64,000 nucleotides of DNA from Triglochin maritima (Eukaryota > Streptophyta > Magnoliopsida > Alismatales > Juncaginaceae). A model generated the notes under the pieces. That model saw only the letters and a program-made list of their open reading frames with translations, was not told the origin of the DNA and made no database searches. This document shows positions 34,339-46,600 of this stretch, piece by piece. Both the position numbers and the translations under genes were made by a program. The stretch is from positions 446,501 through 510,500 of the forward strand of contig OY821790.1 of NCBI GenBank assembly GCA_963682175.1, read 5' to 3'. Every line of letters begins with the position of its first letter. Within the stretch, counting starts at the first letter, position 1.

Positions 34339-37300
34339 TCGGAGATTGTTGCTGCAGGTGGTGGTAGTAATTATTTGTTGTTTTCTGTATCAATTAATTT
34401 AAAAAAAATTGTTGCTGTTTCATAAATTTGTGTTTGTATAACTCAATCCACTTCACCATTTCCTTCGTAAAAAATGAAGAAGATTTGATTTGGGATTTCT
34501 CATGTTGCTTTCTTGTTCATCATTTATTTATATTCTCTAACCCACTTTCATCATGCAAAATTTTCCCCCTTTAACCTTATCACTGTTACTTCTTTATTTA
34601 GTTTGGACTTTCGTTTTTTGCCCTCTCCAACTAATTGACTTGACCAGGGAAACACCATGTGTCCATTTTAAACAACATTTTGAATGTCAGTAATATATAG
34701 CTAAAACATTGAAGGACATCTAAGGAAGTACAATCCGGTGAGTGAGAAAACTTCATCTCGGAGTCGTATTGCTTTCTACATTTTGACTTTTGAGGAAGCT
34801 AATTTTTCAAGAATTTGAAAATTAACTTATCCTTTTAAAGTCAAAAGATACCAGACAATTTGGTGTTAACTAGTATTTGTTTTGCATTTTGTCAAGTTAA
34901 ACTTATTAATAATTCAAACTAAAGAACTAGCAGCAAACTTTTGTAAATACTTGCAATGACTGACGTCTCTAACTGGAAAATATAGTGCTTTAGAAAATGT
35001 CATAAAGTATGTAGTAGTTTGATGATTATATTATTTTGGTTTGGTTGGTGGTTGTTTTATGTATTAATTATTATTTTAAAAATTGTTGCTATTTTAATAT
35101 ATAAATTTGTGTCTTCCGTCTGGTGTTTGTATAACTCATTCCACTTGACCTATTTCCTTCTTCAAAGAGGGAGAAGATTTGGGATCCCTTTCTTTCTAAT
35201 ATTGCTTGCATTTCTTCATCATTTATTTTATATTGTTATGTTGCAACTGGTAGTTTACATTGTTCTAATATTATATTATAAGTTTAATACATAACTATAT
35301 CATTTCAATACACAATAGTATCATTTTATTACACAAGTTCAAGAACTCTTTAATTAATAAAAATCATTATTAAAATACACAATTGCATTATAAGTTAAAT
35401 ATAATGTTTTTAGTATGGTTTAACTTGTCTATTAGATATTTTGGTGAGTGAGTATCTTGAATTTTTTTTATTAAAATACACAACTGCATTATAAATTTAA
35501 TATACACAACTCTAAAAGTTGTGTATATTAAGGCATGGTATGTGAGTTAAGGCATTGATTGATTTTGGGAAGAGGAGAAATGTTTGATTTTGTATATTTT
35601 GTACAAAAGACTAAATTATTATAGTAAGACATATTTTTCTATAGGAAAAGGAGATATTGGAGATAGAAATAACATGTAGCACTCTACAAAACTGCATAAC
35701 TTTCTTAAATAAACTTCCAGTAAATACACATTTATATGCGTTCAATACACAACAGAATATGTTTAGTACACCAATGTATCATTTCAATACACAATGGTGT
35801 CATTTTATTACAAAAGTTCAACAACTCCTTCATAAAAACTCATTCACAAAATCTGTCAAGCAATATGTCATTATCAAATAATACAAGTCTACATATATAA
35901 TCAATTTCTAAGTAAAGAAGATATCATATGAAATATTTAGTTGATACATCAATGTATAAATGTTAGTTCTGCTTCAGATAATTCTTGATTGAAGAAGTTG
36001 GTTTCAAGTCTGAGCCACTAATTTAATGAAATAATTTTCTTTGAGATGTAATATTTGGGAAATTGTTTTGATGATTTGGTTTTATTTTGTTTGGAATGTA
36101 TGTATTAATCTAGTGATGGTTCATAACATTCAAGGTACTGAGATATGATTTTGCTTCGAGTCCCTGTTATGCAGGATGAACCTACTTGGAGTGACCATTT
36201 TCCATGAAACTACAACTATTATCCGAGGATTATTACATCTCACACTTATTTGATTTCAATGTCTTTTCATCCTAATCAAGGTTTTTAAATGATAAGGCTA
36301 CCTTATCCTCTTTGTAGTGCAAATCGAGCCAATTGCCTTTTTGAAGATTTCTGAAGAGATTAAAGAAAAGAGAAATGGATTAAAGAACAAGGTCTCAACA
36401 TATATCAATGAATGCATTGTCTACTTAATGGTTAGTATTGAACTCTTGTAGTTATGTATTGTAGTAATGTAGTTGTGTATTGTTATATCATTGTTGTGTA
36501 TTGAACTTCTGTAGTTATGAATTCCATCGAACATGAAGTGTAAATCTCAAAGATTTCTACATTTCTATTGGGTCTATTGTGTCTACAAGTCATAAGTTAA
36601 CTTATTGTGTATGATATTAGATTACATGTCTAGATCCTTAGTAGTTGTTGTTTAATATTGTCTTATTATAAAGTAATATTCAGTAGGCCTTCACTTTCAA
36701 AAATAAATTATTCACTTCCAATAATAAACTAATATTGTTTGATGCCTAATTTAGAATGATATTTTGTGAGATCATCAACAAGGAGATTCAAGTGTCCCAA
36801 GAGTTTGAAATTAGACTGATATTACATGTTGATCATTCTTGATAGTGTTCTGGAGTTTCTGCTATGTTTGGACAACTGGAGTTTCTGCCTTCTTTGGACA
36901 TCTAGAGTTTCTACCTTTGTTGTAAGGAGTTTTGCCTTCTGTGAAAGTAGTAATGATGTCTACTGGAGTTCCTTGTTAGGACTGCCATGGTGGTTGTGGA
37001 AGTAGTGATGATATATGAGTTAAGTAGGATTGTAGTAGATATCATTTTTTTGTTATTATATATACTTGCAACCAATGTGACTACATTTTGTATATAGTAC
37101 GAGTTACAACTACGTACTCACTTAACACATTTGATATGTTAATCCAACAGGTTACGACACCTATTTTTGGTAGTTTCGATGTGAAGTGTCGACGAAATTT
37201 GTGTTAGTAACTTTTATTTCCAAGAAAGAAGACCAAATATTTGGTTTGTTCGTAGTTCCTTTAATATATCATATGCTTCGAGTGAAGCATATAATATATA

Positions 37301-37786
37301 TATACATTCAATACACAACATTATAAGTTTAATACATAACTTACCATTTCAATACACAAATGTATCCTTTTATTACACAAGTTCAAGAACTTTTTAACTC
37401 ATAAAAATCATTATTAAAATACACAATTGCATTATAAGTTTAATATACACAACTATAAAAGTTTAATATACAATTACATCATTAAACTACACAACTGCAT
37501 CACTTTCGTAAATAAAACTTCCAGAGAATACACATCTATATGCGTTCAATACACAACAGAACATGTTTAATACACAAATACAGTTGGTTGTCGCTGGAGA
37601 GGAAGAAGTGAGCAACATATGATTCTAAAAGAGATACTTCAATAAAATGAATTGTTGATCCTTATGAAGGAAAGGAAGTAGATGGATGGTTCGTGTTGTT
37701 GTACATGGTATGAGAGTTAAGACATTAATTAGTATTGGGGTCCGGGGAGAGGGGAAATGTTTGATTTTGTATATTTTTATGATCAG

Positions 37787-38954
37787 TGATGAGAATTAAA
37801 TTTATACCGCAAGTGCACGGCGTCAATGAAGACGTGGCAAGTACGGGTCGAACACAAGGAGGGAGAGATATTGTTTTTTTTCGATTAAGGAAAGAAAGAG
37901 AGAAAAATAAGGTTGGTTTGAGATTTTTGGATTTTTTAATTTGTAAAGCAAGAACAACAAAAGCAAATTAAAAATAAAACAAAGATGAATGAGAGTCCGG
38001 CGGGTGGGGGATTAGATATCGGGTTTTGTTTAGATAATTCTGAAACTTATAATAAATCACATTAGTTATAAAGCATTACATGATAAATGATTCAACATAA
38101 ACTCAAGTAATCAAAATATACTAACACGAAATTAAATTAATAACATCATTCTTCTTCTCATCACCCTAAATCCGTCACCCCCACCCTTTGGAGAGAGTTA
38201 GAAACTCATGGATGGAGGGAAGGATAAGGGGTCCTAGAGAAACTACAAAAGAAAACTAAAAACACAAAATAAAAGAATAGAATTTTATTGCTAAAAAGAA
38301 GAGGAGGAGAGGAGCCCCTTTCAATACATGATTCAAACTTATTTATAGCCTCAACCGGGGATCCTAATACATAAAAGGAACGTACACGCGTCAATACAGC
38401 ATTGGTAAAAAATTGAGCGCACAGATCGACTTTTGTGCGGCGGCATCGCCGCATTTTGTACATGAGGTGCGGCGGAATCGCCACCTTTTTGGCTCGGAAT
38501 CGATCTGGATTTTTCCTATGTGTTTATGGTATGTTTTAGCTGTCTTTTGCGCGTCTGAATTAATTATTGCATATCTTTGGAGATCCAAGTTAATTTCTTC
38601 ATATATTTGGAGATCCAAATTGATTTTTCTTTAGAAATTCTCCAAAATAATCTTTTGGTACTCGTAATTTGCAGTCGGGTCATCGGCTTTTGCAATTAAG
38701 TCCCTGACCTTTTTGTAATTAGGTCTTTGAATGCTTTTAAGGTTGGATGGACTTCAGTTTGAATCCCGATAATCTTGAACTTGGTCTTTATGATAGAAAT
38801 GAGTCTCTTGCACGTGTTTATGCTCAGGATATGGGTAATTTGCATTCAGGCCCCTGTATTCTGTAAATAAGACTAAACACATACCTTAGTAGCATTCATT
38901 GATATAAAATTAATCTAAATGAAAGACATATGATGTAATGTATGCAATGCATCA
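37787..38954 (-). repeat. Solo LTR of a Ty3-type element inside MULE-like element 2
   Basis: 1168 bp, starting TGATGAGAATTAAA and ending ATGCATCA, flanked by the exact 5-bp target duplication ATCAG (37782-37786 and 38955-38959). The paralogous site in element 1 (near 31452-31470) reads straight through, showing the empty site. The text ACCGCAAGTGCACGG and ACGGGTCGA near its left end resembles the LTR ends of the gag-only Ty3 elements, read on the minus strand. Inside, 38440-38480 contains GCGGCGGCATCGCCGC-type palindromes. No internal sequence remains, so it arose by LTR-LTR recombination. Confidence 0.9.
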
Positions 38955-39329
38955 ATCAGACATATAAATGATTAATTGAAGTCAACTTAGGGAGCTTGTG
39001 GACATCTACCATAGATGCTAACGGGCTTACATAAGACTAAATTACTATAGTATGACATATTTTTCTATAAGAGAGAGAGAGCCGAAAGAGAGATGTTAGA
39101 GATAGAAATAAAATTTCCAAATAAAACTTCCAGTGAATACACATTTATATGTGTTCAATACACAATAGTATATGTTTAATACACCAATATATCATTTCAA
39201 TACACAATAATATCATTTTATTACACAAGTTTAACAACTCCTTCACGAAAACACATTCACCAAATCCGTCAAGCAACAAAAACATTTCTAAAAATCTGTC
39301 AAGCAATTTGTGACTATCAAACCATACAA

Positions 39330-39560
39330 GTCTTGTAGTTCCTGCCTTTGGCCTTTCACTTTGTCCACTTCCTTTTGTCTTAGACTTTCCCGGTTAGAGG
39401 ACTTGAACTTCTGTTTCATCCTTTCTCAGATTTGGAATTTCATTCTGACTTGCTGAAATAGAATTTATCTTTTGTACTTCTGTCATAGCAGCTGATAATG
39501 TTTTTTCCACAACTGCATAAATTTCTTCATTTTTGGAAGTTTAATGTATCAATTTATTGG
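39330..39560 (-). pseudogene. Second FAR1-type transposase remnant
   Basis: Paralogous to 32100-32340 of element 1 (shared GACTTGCTGAAATAGAATTT and TTTCTTCATTTTTGGAAG). It represents part of the linker after the SWIM finger, truncated and without an open frame. The SWIM finger itself is not present here. Confidence 0.6.
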
Positions 39561-40548
39561 AACTATCATTGAGATTACCTCGGGTAGACAAGACAGTTAA
39601 TTTGTAAAAGTAATTTATACTAATTAACAATAGTTTATCAAAAAAAATCTAGTGTAGCACAAATGTTTGTCATTTTATTACGCAACTAACAGAAATATAC
39701 TAGTTTAATATTACACAAACATAACAGTTTAATACACAAAAATGCAATAATAATACATAACGACACTATTACAATACATAACTACACTAATATATCAAGA
39801 TTGGATTTGTATCTATGGCAAACGTTGAAATTTACTGTCTCGTCACAATACACTAAAATTTCAACTAAATTGTCCAATCCAATCCCATTTTGAGCAGACA
39901 AAAGAGAAAATAAACAGAAACTCAATCAAATCCTTCAAATGCAATCAAAACCTTGAGAAATCTCACGTAACTTACAACGAATACATGACTCGAAAAAACA
40001 TTGTTTCGAAACACTAAACCGAAATTCCAGCAAAATTTTCCAATTTAACCTCATTTCCAGCAGACATTTAATCTCATTTCCAGCAGACACAAGATCTAAG
40101 CACCACCAACATCCGAACAACACACCACGCCAAAATCCAAACAAACTCCACAAATCAGACGTACTCTACTACTACCTAAACACCAACTAACTCAAGAAAC
40201 CACATACAAATCTCGTACGAATCTTCAAATCCAAACTCAATTAACTCCCTCGTGGTTGTCGATGGTTTGGTGAGATGGGGAAGGAGGGGAGGAGAGTGGA
40301 GGTCGATCTTCCATCATCTTTTGGAAGGTTGCTGGAGGGGAGGATGAGATGTGTGTGATTGGGAAGGAACTAAAGATGGAGGAAAAAAGAGAACGTGATG
40401 GGTGCGTATGGGAAGGAAAGAGGGGGCAGTAAATGACGATGGGGTGATTACGAAACTACCCTTTTTCATTTTCACCGTTAGATTAGATCTTGATGGTGTA
40501 TGTTTGGGGTCTCATTATATTAAATTGAGACCTGTTCTCATTCTAATA

Positions 40549-41228
40549 CCACCCCATATATATATGTATATACATAGATACATGTGTATGTATGTATATG
40601 TATGTATACATATATATATATATGTATATATATATATATGGTATTAGAATCTAGTAAGCCCAGTAGTCATCTTATTTGTTTAAGGTCCATACAATCTCAC
40701 CATTGGATTTAATTATGGTTAATCTATAATTAATATCCATCGTTAGATCATTTCATTAGCATAACCGTCGTATCTTTAATCTACCTTACAATTTAAGATG
40801 AATGGTTGAAATAATATGGGCATAAAATAGTTAGATTAAGTTCCAGACTCACTGGATATATCTGAGAATTACTGTGTATATATATTCAACCTCCGACAGT
40901 ATGCTATATATGTTAAGGCATTAATTAATCGAAGAGGGAACGACTAGCGTTTCTTGCAACCTTAGTAGATCCATACAACTAGCTAGCTAGATATATCTAA
41001 TTAAATTGTTCGAGGTAGCCAATTAAGACTCAGGAATCGAAGCTCCCTAGATATATCTGATTAAATTGTTGCAAGGTAGAGAGATATTAATCGAGCATTC
41101 ACTTCCAAATATGCGTAGAATGTGAAGGCGATCCACTTCCAACCATAAGTTGTGGATGTTAAGGCTTACAAGGTTGGTGAGGCCTTTTAAGTTATCCGCA
41201 TGCAAGAAAGCCACAATCATATATACCC
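40549..41228. other. TA-rich microsatellite and possible small MITE
   Basis: 40555-40640 is a (TA)/(TGTA) microsatellite. 40640-40880 begins TATTAGAATCTAGTAAGCCC and ends with loosely complementary text (CACTGGATATATCTGAGAAT), which could be a decayed inverted-repeat element. 40980-41080 has two related copies of CTAGATATATCTRATTAAAT. No gene. Confidence 0.35.
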
Positions 41229-43374
41229 TGTTAGATCCCTAACCTAGGGTTAGTGGACTAATGATGGTTAGGGTTGGTTTGCATGGGGAAGTGGGGTGGC
41301 AGGTGTTTGCATGGGAAGGGGAAGAGGTGTTGTACTGTAGCTCCGAGTTTAATAAAGCATTTTCTCTCCTTCTTCCTCTTTCATCTCCTTCTCATTTCTT
41401 CTTCCTCCTTTCTCACCAAACACACACACCTTCTTCCTCAGTCACCCAAGCCCAGGCGGAGGAGGCTGCGTCGGCGTGAGGTGCGAAGCGGTACAGGCAG
41501 GAGAGGCGCGGAGTTGAGCGCACGAGGAGATCACCGGAGGCGACGTGCGCGAGCGGAGCTCCAGCGTTTTCGTCGTTGCTTTTGAGGTATGCCGCTCTCT
41601 AGTGTGGTTTGTTGTTGACACTCATGAGAGGGTCGTGTTGGTCGGTCGGAGGAGGTCGGAGGCCTCTCCGACGTCGCGTTTGGGCGAAGAAACCTCGGCT
41701 GGCGCGAGGTTGAAGACGACCGGTGCGGTCGACCGGTCCTTGGACGGTCGACCGAATGCATGTATATCTTTACTGTCTATTGCGTTTCGGTCGACCGAGG
41801 TCTTGTGTTCGGTCGACCGGAACTTAAATATATTGGTTTATGTTGCATGATGTTCGGACCTTGGAGTATGTTCGGTCGACCGTTATATGACGTAGAATAT
41901 AGGTTGACCCTAACTGCTGTCGGTCGACCGCGACCCCTGAGTCGGTCGACCGATGGAATAAAATGTTGTAGAAGTTGTACTGTTAGTTTTCGGTCGATCG
42001 GGACCTGAGTCGGTCGACCGATAGACTGGATTGTAATGTTGACCAAACTCCGGATTTTGACCTCGTTCGGTCGACCGGTTTTAGACCTTCGGTAGACCGT
42101 TTGGGGGATTGTGTTCTGTGCGCAGCGGTAGACCGTGTTAGGGACGGTCGACCGATTCCTTTCTGGAAACGGTCGACCGAGTCACCTTTTACGGTCGACC
42201 GTTTGGGCCCAGAACAGAATTCCAGGTTCCCTTTTGAATGCCAACTTTGTCCACGGAAACCCGTGTCCTCGCCTTGTGCGTGAGCCGGGAGGTGACGGTG
42301 GGCGCGTGATGCGTGCCTGCCCAGGGACCGCCGTTGGGAAGAGTGTGGGTGTTCGGGACGCATCAGTTCCAGGTATGGAGCGTGACAAATGTGATGTATT
42401 GATTGGACTTTTGTAGTATAGCAGGCCTGAGGGATCGCGGATCCCAGTGTTGATGTTGTGCGGGCACGCAACTGGCGTTGGGTGAGGTGACTACCGTCCC
42501 ACGGGCTACGGAGGTCGCTGCCCTGCTTTTATAGCGGCGCGGTTGGTGTTCGCGGCTCGAGGAGCCTGATGACCTGGCAGACTTCGGTCTGGACCGTCCG
42601 ATGCTGTGCCGGACGTTGTGATGGACCACCGATGCTGTGCCGGTGATGCCGCCGAGGTTGTGCCGGCGATGATGATTGTTGGGCCGAGGTTGTGCCGGCT
42701 ATGTTGTTTTCCTCGGCTGGGCACCTACCGAGATGTTGTTGTTATACCTTCCGGGCGACGGCCCCGTTGGTCCCTGTGGCCCCGACCACTGAGATTTACA
42801 GATCTGTTTCTATCGGCGCGTAGACGTGACAGAGGCTCCCTGCCGAACCCTTGAGTAGTGTACCTGCGTGTGGGGGGTGCGATGTCGCGGGCTACTAGAC
42901 TGCATGTGCCTGCAGTAGGTCTCTTCGGGAGACCTGATGATTGATTGTCGGACTGATGTCCTGTTTTACCCTTCGGGGGAACTGTTTTCCATATCTGTTG
43001 ATGCCATGACATGCTACTAGTATGATAGGTTCATTATGTGATGCATGCATATAGGTGAGTTGGTATACGGGGTTTCCTTCTGGAAACTCAGGCATTGTTG
43101 TTGCATCTTTTTCAGGACCGCAGTAGGTCCGGGTGGGTGGTGACCGAGGACGGAGCGCTTTGGAGTCGGATCCTCTTCGGCAGTTGCTAGACCGTACGAC
43201 TACTTGTATTCTCTTCCATTGTATCAGTATTGTAGTTGTATTTCTTTTGGAAAACTCCTTGTATTTTGGGTGCACCCGGATTTATATATTTATACTAGTG
43301 ACGTTCCCGCTTGAGTTGTCTGTTATGTTGGTTATTTTGAAATTTTTAAATCTTCCGCTGTTCGGGACGTTACA
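41229..43374 (+). repeat. Solo LTR of the chromovirus-like family
   Basis: 2146 bp bounded by TGTTAGATCC and GGGACGTTACA, with an exact 5-bp target duplication TACCC (41224-41228 and 43375-43379). It matches the two LTRs of the element at 46023-63041 along its length. 41724-42205 contains about twelve exact CGGTCGACCG palindromes and several one-base variants. Open frames across this array are palindrome artefacts. Confidence 0.93.
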
Positions 43375-43604
43375 TACCCAATAAGTTGAATTTCATTCAT
43401 AAATAACACACTTAGCATTTATTAATTGGATGCTAATATTTTTCCAAGCAACAAAAGAACGACAATATTTGTTGCAGCTCTTAACAAATTAAGTGGAACC
43501 ATATCAATAATTATTGTTCCGGAATTAGCCTGAGTTACTCCAAATATGTTTCCGTAGACATTGCAAAATGATACAAATATTTCTTACAAAATGTTCTGGA
43601 GAAA

Positions 43605-46600
43605 TTAAGAAACAGCGCGTTGATTCACTTCAATAGCATAGGTAATTTTGTTCTTCTTTGGTTTGCGTGGTTCTGACCATGCAGCCATGTAGTTCAGGAA
43701 CGGTATACCAGGAAACTTGCAAATTCAACGCACAATAATAATTATAATACCATTAAGAAATTAAGTAACATTAATTAGTAGTAAACAACAATATATAGTT
43801 TAAACTACACATACTTGGGTGGATTGGATTCGCTACAGCAGCTCTCCAAACATTCTATAAGACAGTCAGCCTTTGGAAATAAAACGAAAATAACCTAAAC
43901 AAGTAGTAGTATTCATTGTACAAGTAATCAATAAATGTTCTTTTCATAAATTTAAAAAGAGACTATACAATTAAACGATTACATAACATAACAAAATATC
44001 GCTAGAAACTAAGTGCAGTACTTACAGTGTATCTCTCGAGTCCAGTTGAGATGACTCGGTGCAGAACTGACCTGAAAACAGATAATAGCAGAAGGCAACA
44101 TATATAGATTAATTGAATCAAAGCCAATTATGTTATGTTATGCAAAACTAAATTCCTTTTCAAGGTCTGCATGTATCATGTATGTACCTGAATAAACAAT
44201 TTGTCCACCTCTTTAACAAGTCACCTACAAGAACAATAATAGCCCTACAAAAACACCAAAATATGTGTAACTAGATATCATTTGAACACTATGCATTTAA
44301 GATAGTTTTCCTTGAGAGTTAATTACCCATCAACATCATGCACTTCCTCCCACTCTTGTGATTCTTCATGACAAATCTGTAGATAGACAACAAAATGAAG
44401 AAGCTTTTTTTACCAAAAAAAAGGGTAACAGAAAGAAATTAGGACACAAGTAATTATTGTTATATGTACAATTATGGGGAAAAAAACATGAAAAACTGAA
44501 AGTAACATGCCTGCAGACCACGAACGCCATCACGTAGTAGCAGCGTAAAAATTCCGTAATCCGTATGCGGATATTGACCCAAAACATCTCTGTCTAGGCT
44601 AGCATTAAGACCTAAATAAAAACATAATAACTTAATTATTCGACTGATTCAAAATTTCAAACCAAAAAACAAAAAAGTTATTTGCATAATTAAGTTGGGA
44701 CTATGACATGATGATTTGGAATGGAAAGTTGTACCTGGATAGTGTATCATACGAAGAATTGACGTTGATTCCCGAAATGCTCCATCTTTTTCAAAGAAAT
44801 TCTCTTCCAAGTTCAGAGACAAAGCAACCAACGACAGTAATTGTGTTCCAAAATTCCTAGAAAAGGTTGGTGGCAACTATCCATAAGAAATTAAACAGCA
44901 AGGACCCTTGCTAATTACCCTCCTTACTCCTAAATGTGTCGAAATTAATAGCTTCGGTTAATCGACCATATATGTCTTTAATTGATTAATCTATTGTAAA
45001 ATCGATATTAGGATGAAAATGATCGGTTCAATATTTTCATTTGGTTATCTAAATCAAGCTCGTCATACGACAATAAATAAACCTTACATGGCTTTCTCGT
45101 AATAAGAATCCATCTCTTCCCTCCATCCAGGTAAATTTTCTGTAATTTTTCGAAATTGTCAGATATTACTTACTTAGCTAACATTCAAAAATATTAATTT
45201 TCTCAGTACTTGATTATAATTAAGTTGTATTAATAACTCTATTAATCGAGAAGATCACTGGATTAGATGGTAACCTTCAGAAGGCCACTGATCATTAGCT
45301 CTGATGGGACCCAAATGGAAAGACTCCTGGATATCTTCTGCACATTACAGATTTCATATACGGATGTAAACATACACATTGTTATTATACTTGACAAAAT
45401 GCATATAATACACAACAGACATCTTATAGAATGTAATGATAAAGTGAACAAATATAACCATACATGTAAAAAATGGTTATGGACTGATGGGTATATAATA
45501 GATATTAATTAGGGTTATTTGCTCACACACACCTTCCAAGTGGCATAATTAGATCTTTACACCCACATTTTGATTATTTCCTTGAGTACATCTACCTTCA
45601 CATCTTATTTGCTTGTATGTACCTCTACCGTAAATACAAATTACACCTCATAAAATTACATTAAAAAATCCAAACACTACCCTCTTTCTCCTCTTCATCC
45701 CCTTCCCACCATCTTCCATAGTTGGCATCCACTCCTGTCTTCGCCTCCGCCCATCCCAAAAAAAGAAAAAAAAAACAGAACCATAACCATAACCAGAATC
45801 AAACCCAGGAAGTAGTTTACAGACAATTATGATAAAATCTGGATTTGCCTATTTTAGTTATCAAAGAGAAGATGAATGAATATATATACACCAAATATTA
45901 AACGTTGCTTACCTGCTAAACTTGGTGATGATTGTATTTTTAGAATAATAACTTTGATATTTATGGCCAACATATTGGGTTAATTACATTTTGAAGCCTT
46001 GACTATGCCTTTGTATCATTTTTGTTAGATCCCTAACCCATGCTTAGGGTTAATGGGTGATTAGGAAGGAGGTTTGGCATGGGGAAGTGGAGGTGAACAG
46101 TGGGTGCATGGGGAAGAGAAGGTGTAGGGTGATGGTGTAGGGGAGGTGAGGTGATGGGTGGTTTTGGTTTAAAATCTCTGTCTCTCCCTCACACTTGCTC
46201 TCTCTCTCACTCTCTTCTTTATGTGGTCCGGCGAGCAGCGAAGGAGGAGGAGATTCTGGTGGCGTGAGGCGTGCGGAGGTGGGTGCGCGAGGAGGTCTCC
46301 GGACGCGACGTGCGCGAGAGAGGCTCCAGTGGTTTCATCGTCTTCTTTGAGGTATGTCGGCTTCTTAGTGTGTTTGACGGTTGCTCACCCTCGTGGGAGG
46401 GTGGTGTTGGTCGGTCGGGGGAGGTCGGAGACCTCTCCGGCGACGTTCTCCTTGTAAACTCTCGGCTGGCGTAAGGTTGAAGACGACCAACGGTCGACTG
46501 AGTCCCTCGGGCGGTCGACCGAACGTAGTGTATTTTGACTGTCTGTTGTGTTTCGATCGACCGGTTCCTTGTGTTCGGTCGACCAGAACTTAAGTGTACT

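Larger units (their letters stand above)
33849..40548. mobile_element. MULE-like TIR element 2 with captured AN1 zinc-finger fragment
   Basis: The left end TTTTACAATGAGAC-CAT-GTCTCATTGTAAAA is a perfect 14-bp stem. The right end GTCTCATTATATTAAATTGAGAC leads into TCATTCTAATA, as in element 1. Long stretches are paralogous to element 1: for example 36567-37100 matches 30087-30680 closely, and 39100-39560 matches 31640-32340. Without the solo LTR inside it, it is about 5.5 kb, close to element 1 (5.25 kb). It carries an AN1 finger fragment where element 1 carries the epimerase exon. I could not assign a target duplication. Confidence 0.7.

Noticed and set aside
33849..40557. 9-bp target duplication for MULE-like element 2
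   Set aside because: Flanks TACAAAGAT and CCACCCCAT do not match; left unassigned.
41531..42471. Frames rich in VDR/GRP peptides across the chromovirus LTRs, also 46219-46936 and 61227-61892
   Set aside because: Translation of CGGTCGACCG palindromes in several frames, inside LTRs.
44366..44587. 73-codon minus-strand frame
   Set aside because: Out-of-frame reading over dioxygenase exon 6; the real frame gives [14 protein letters not shown].
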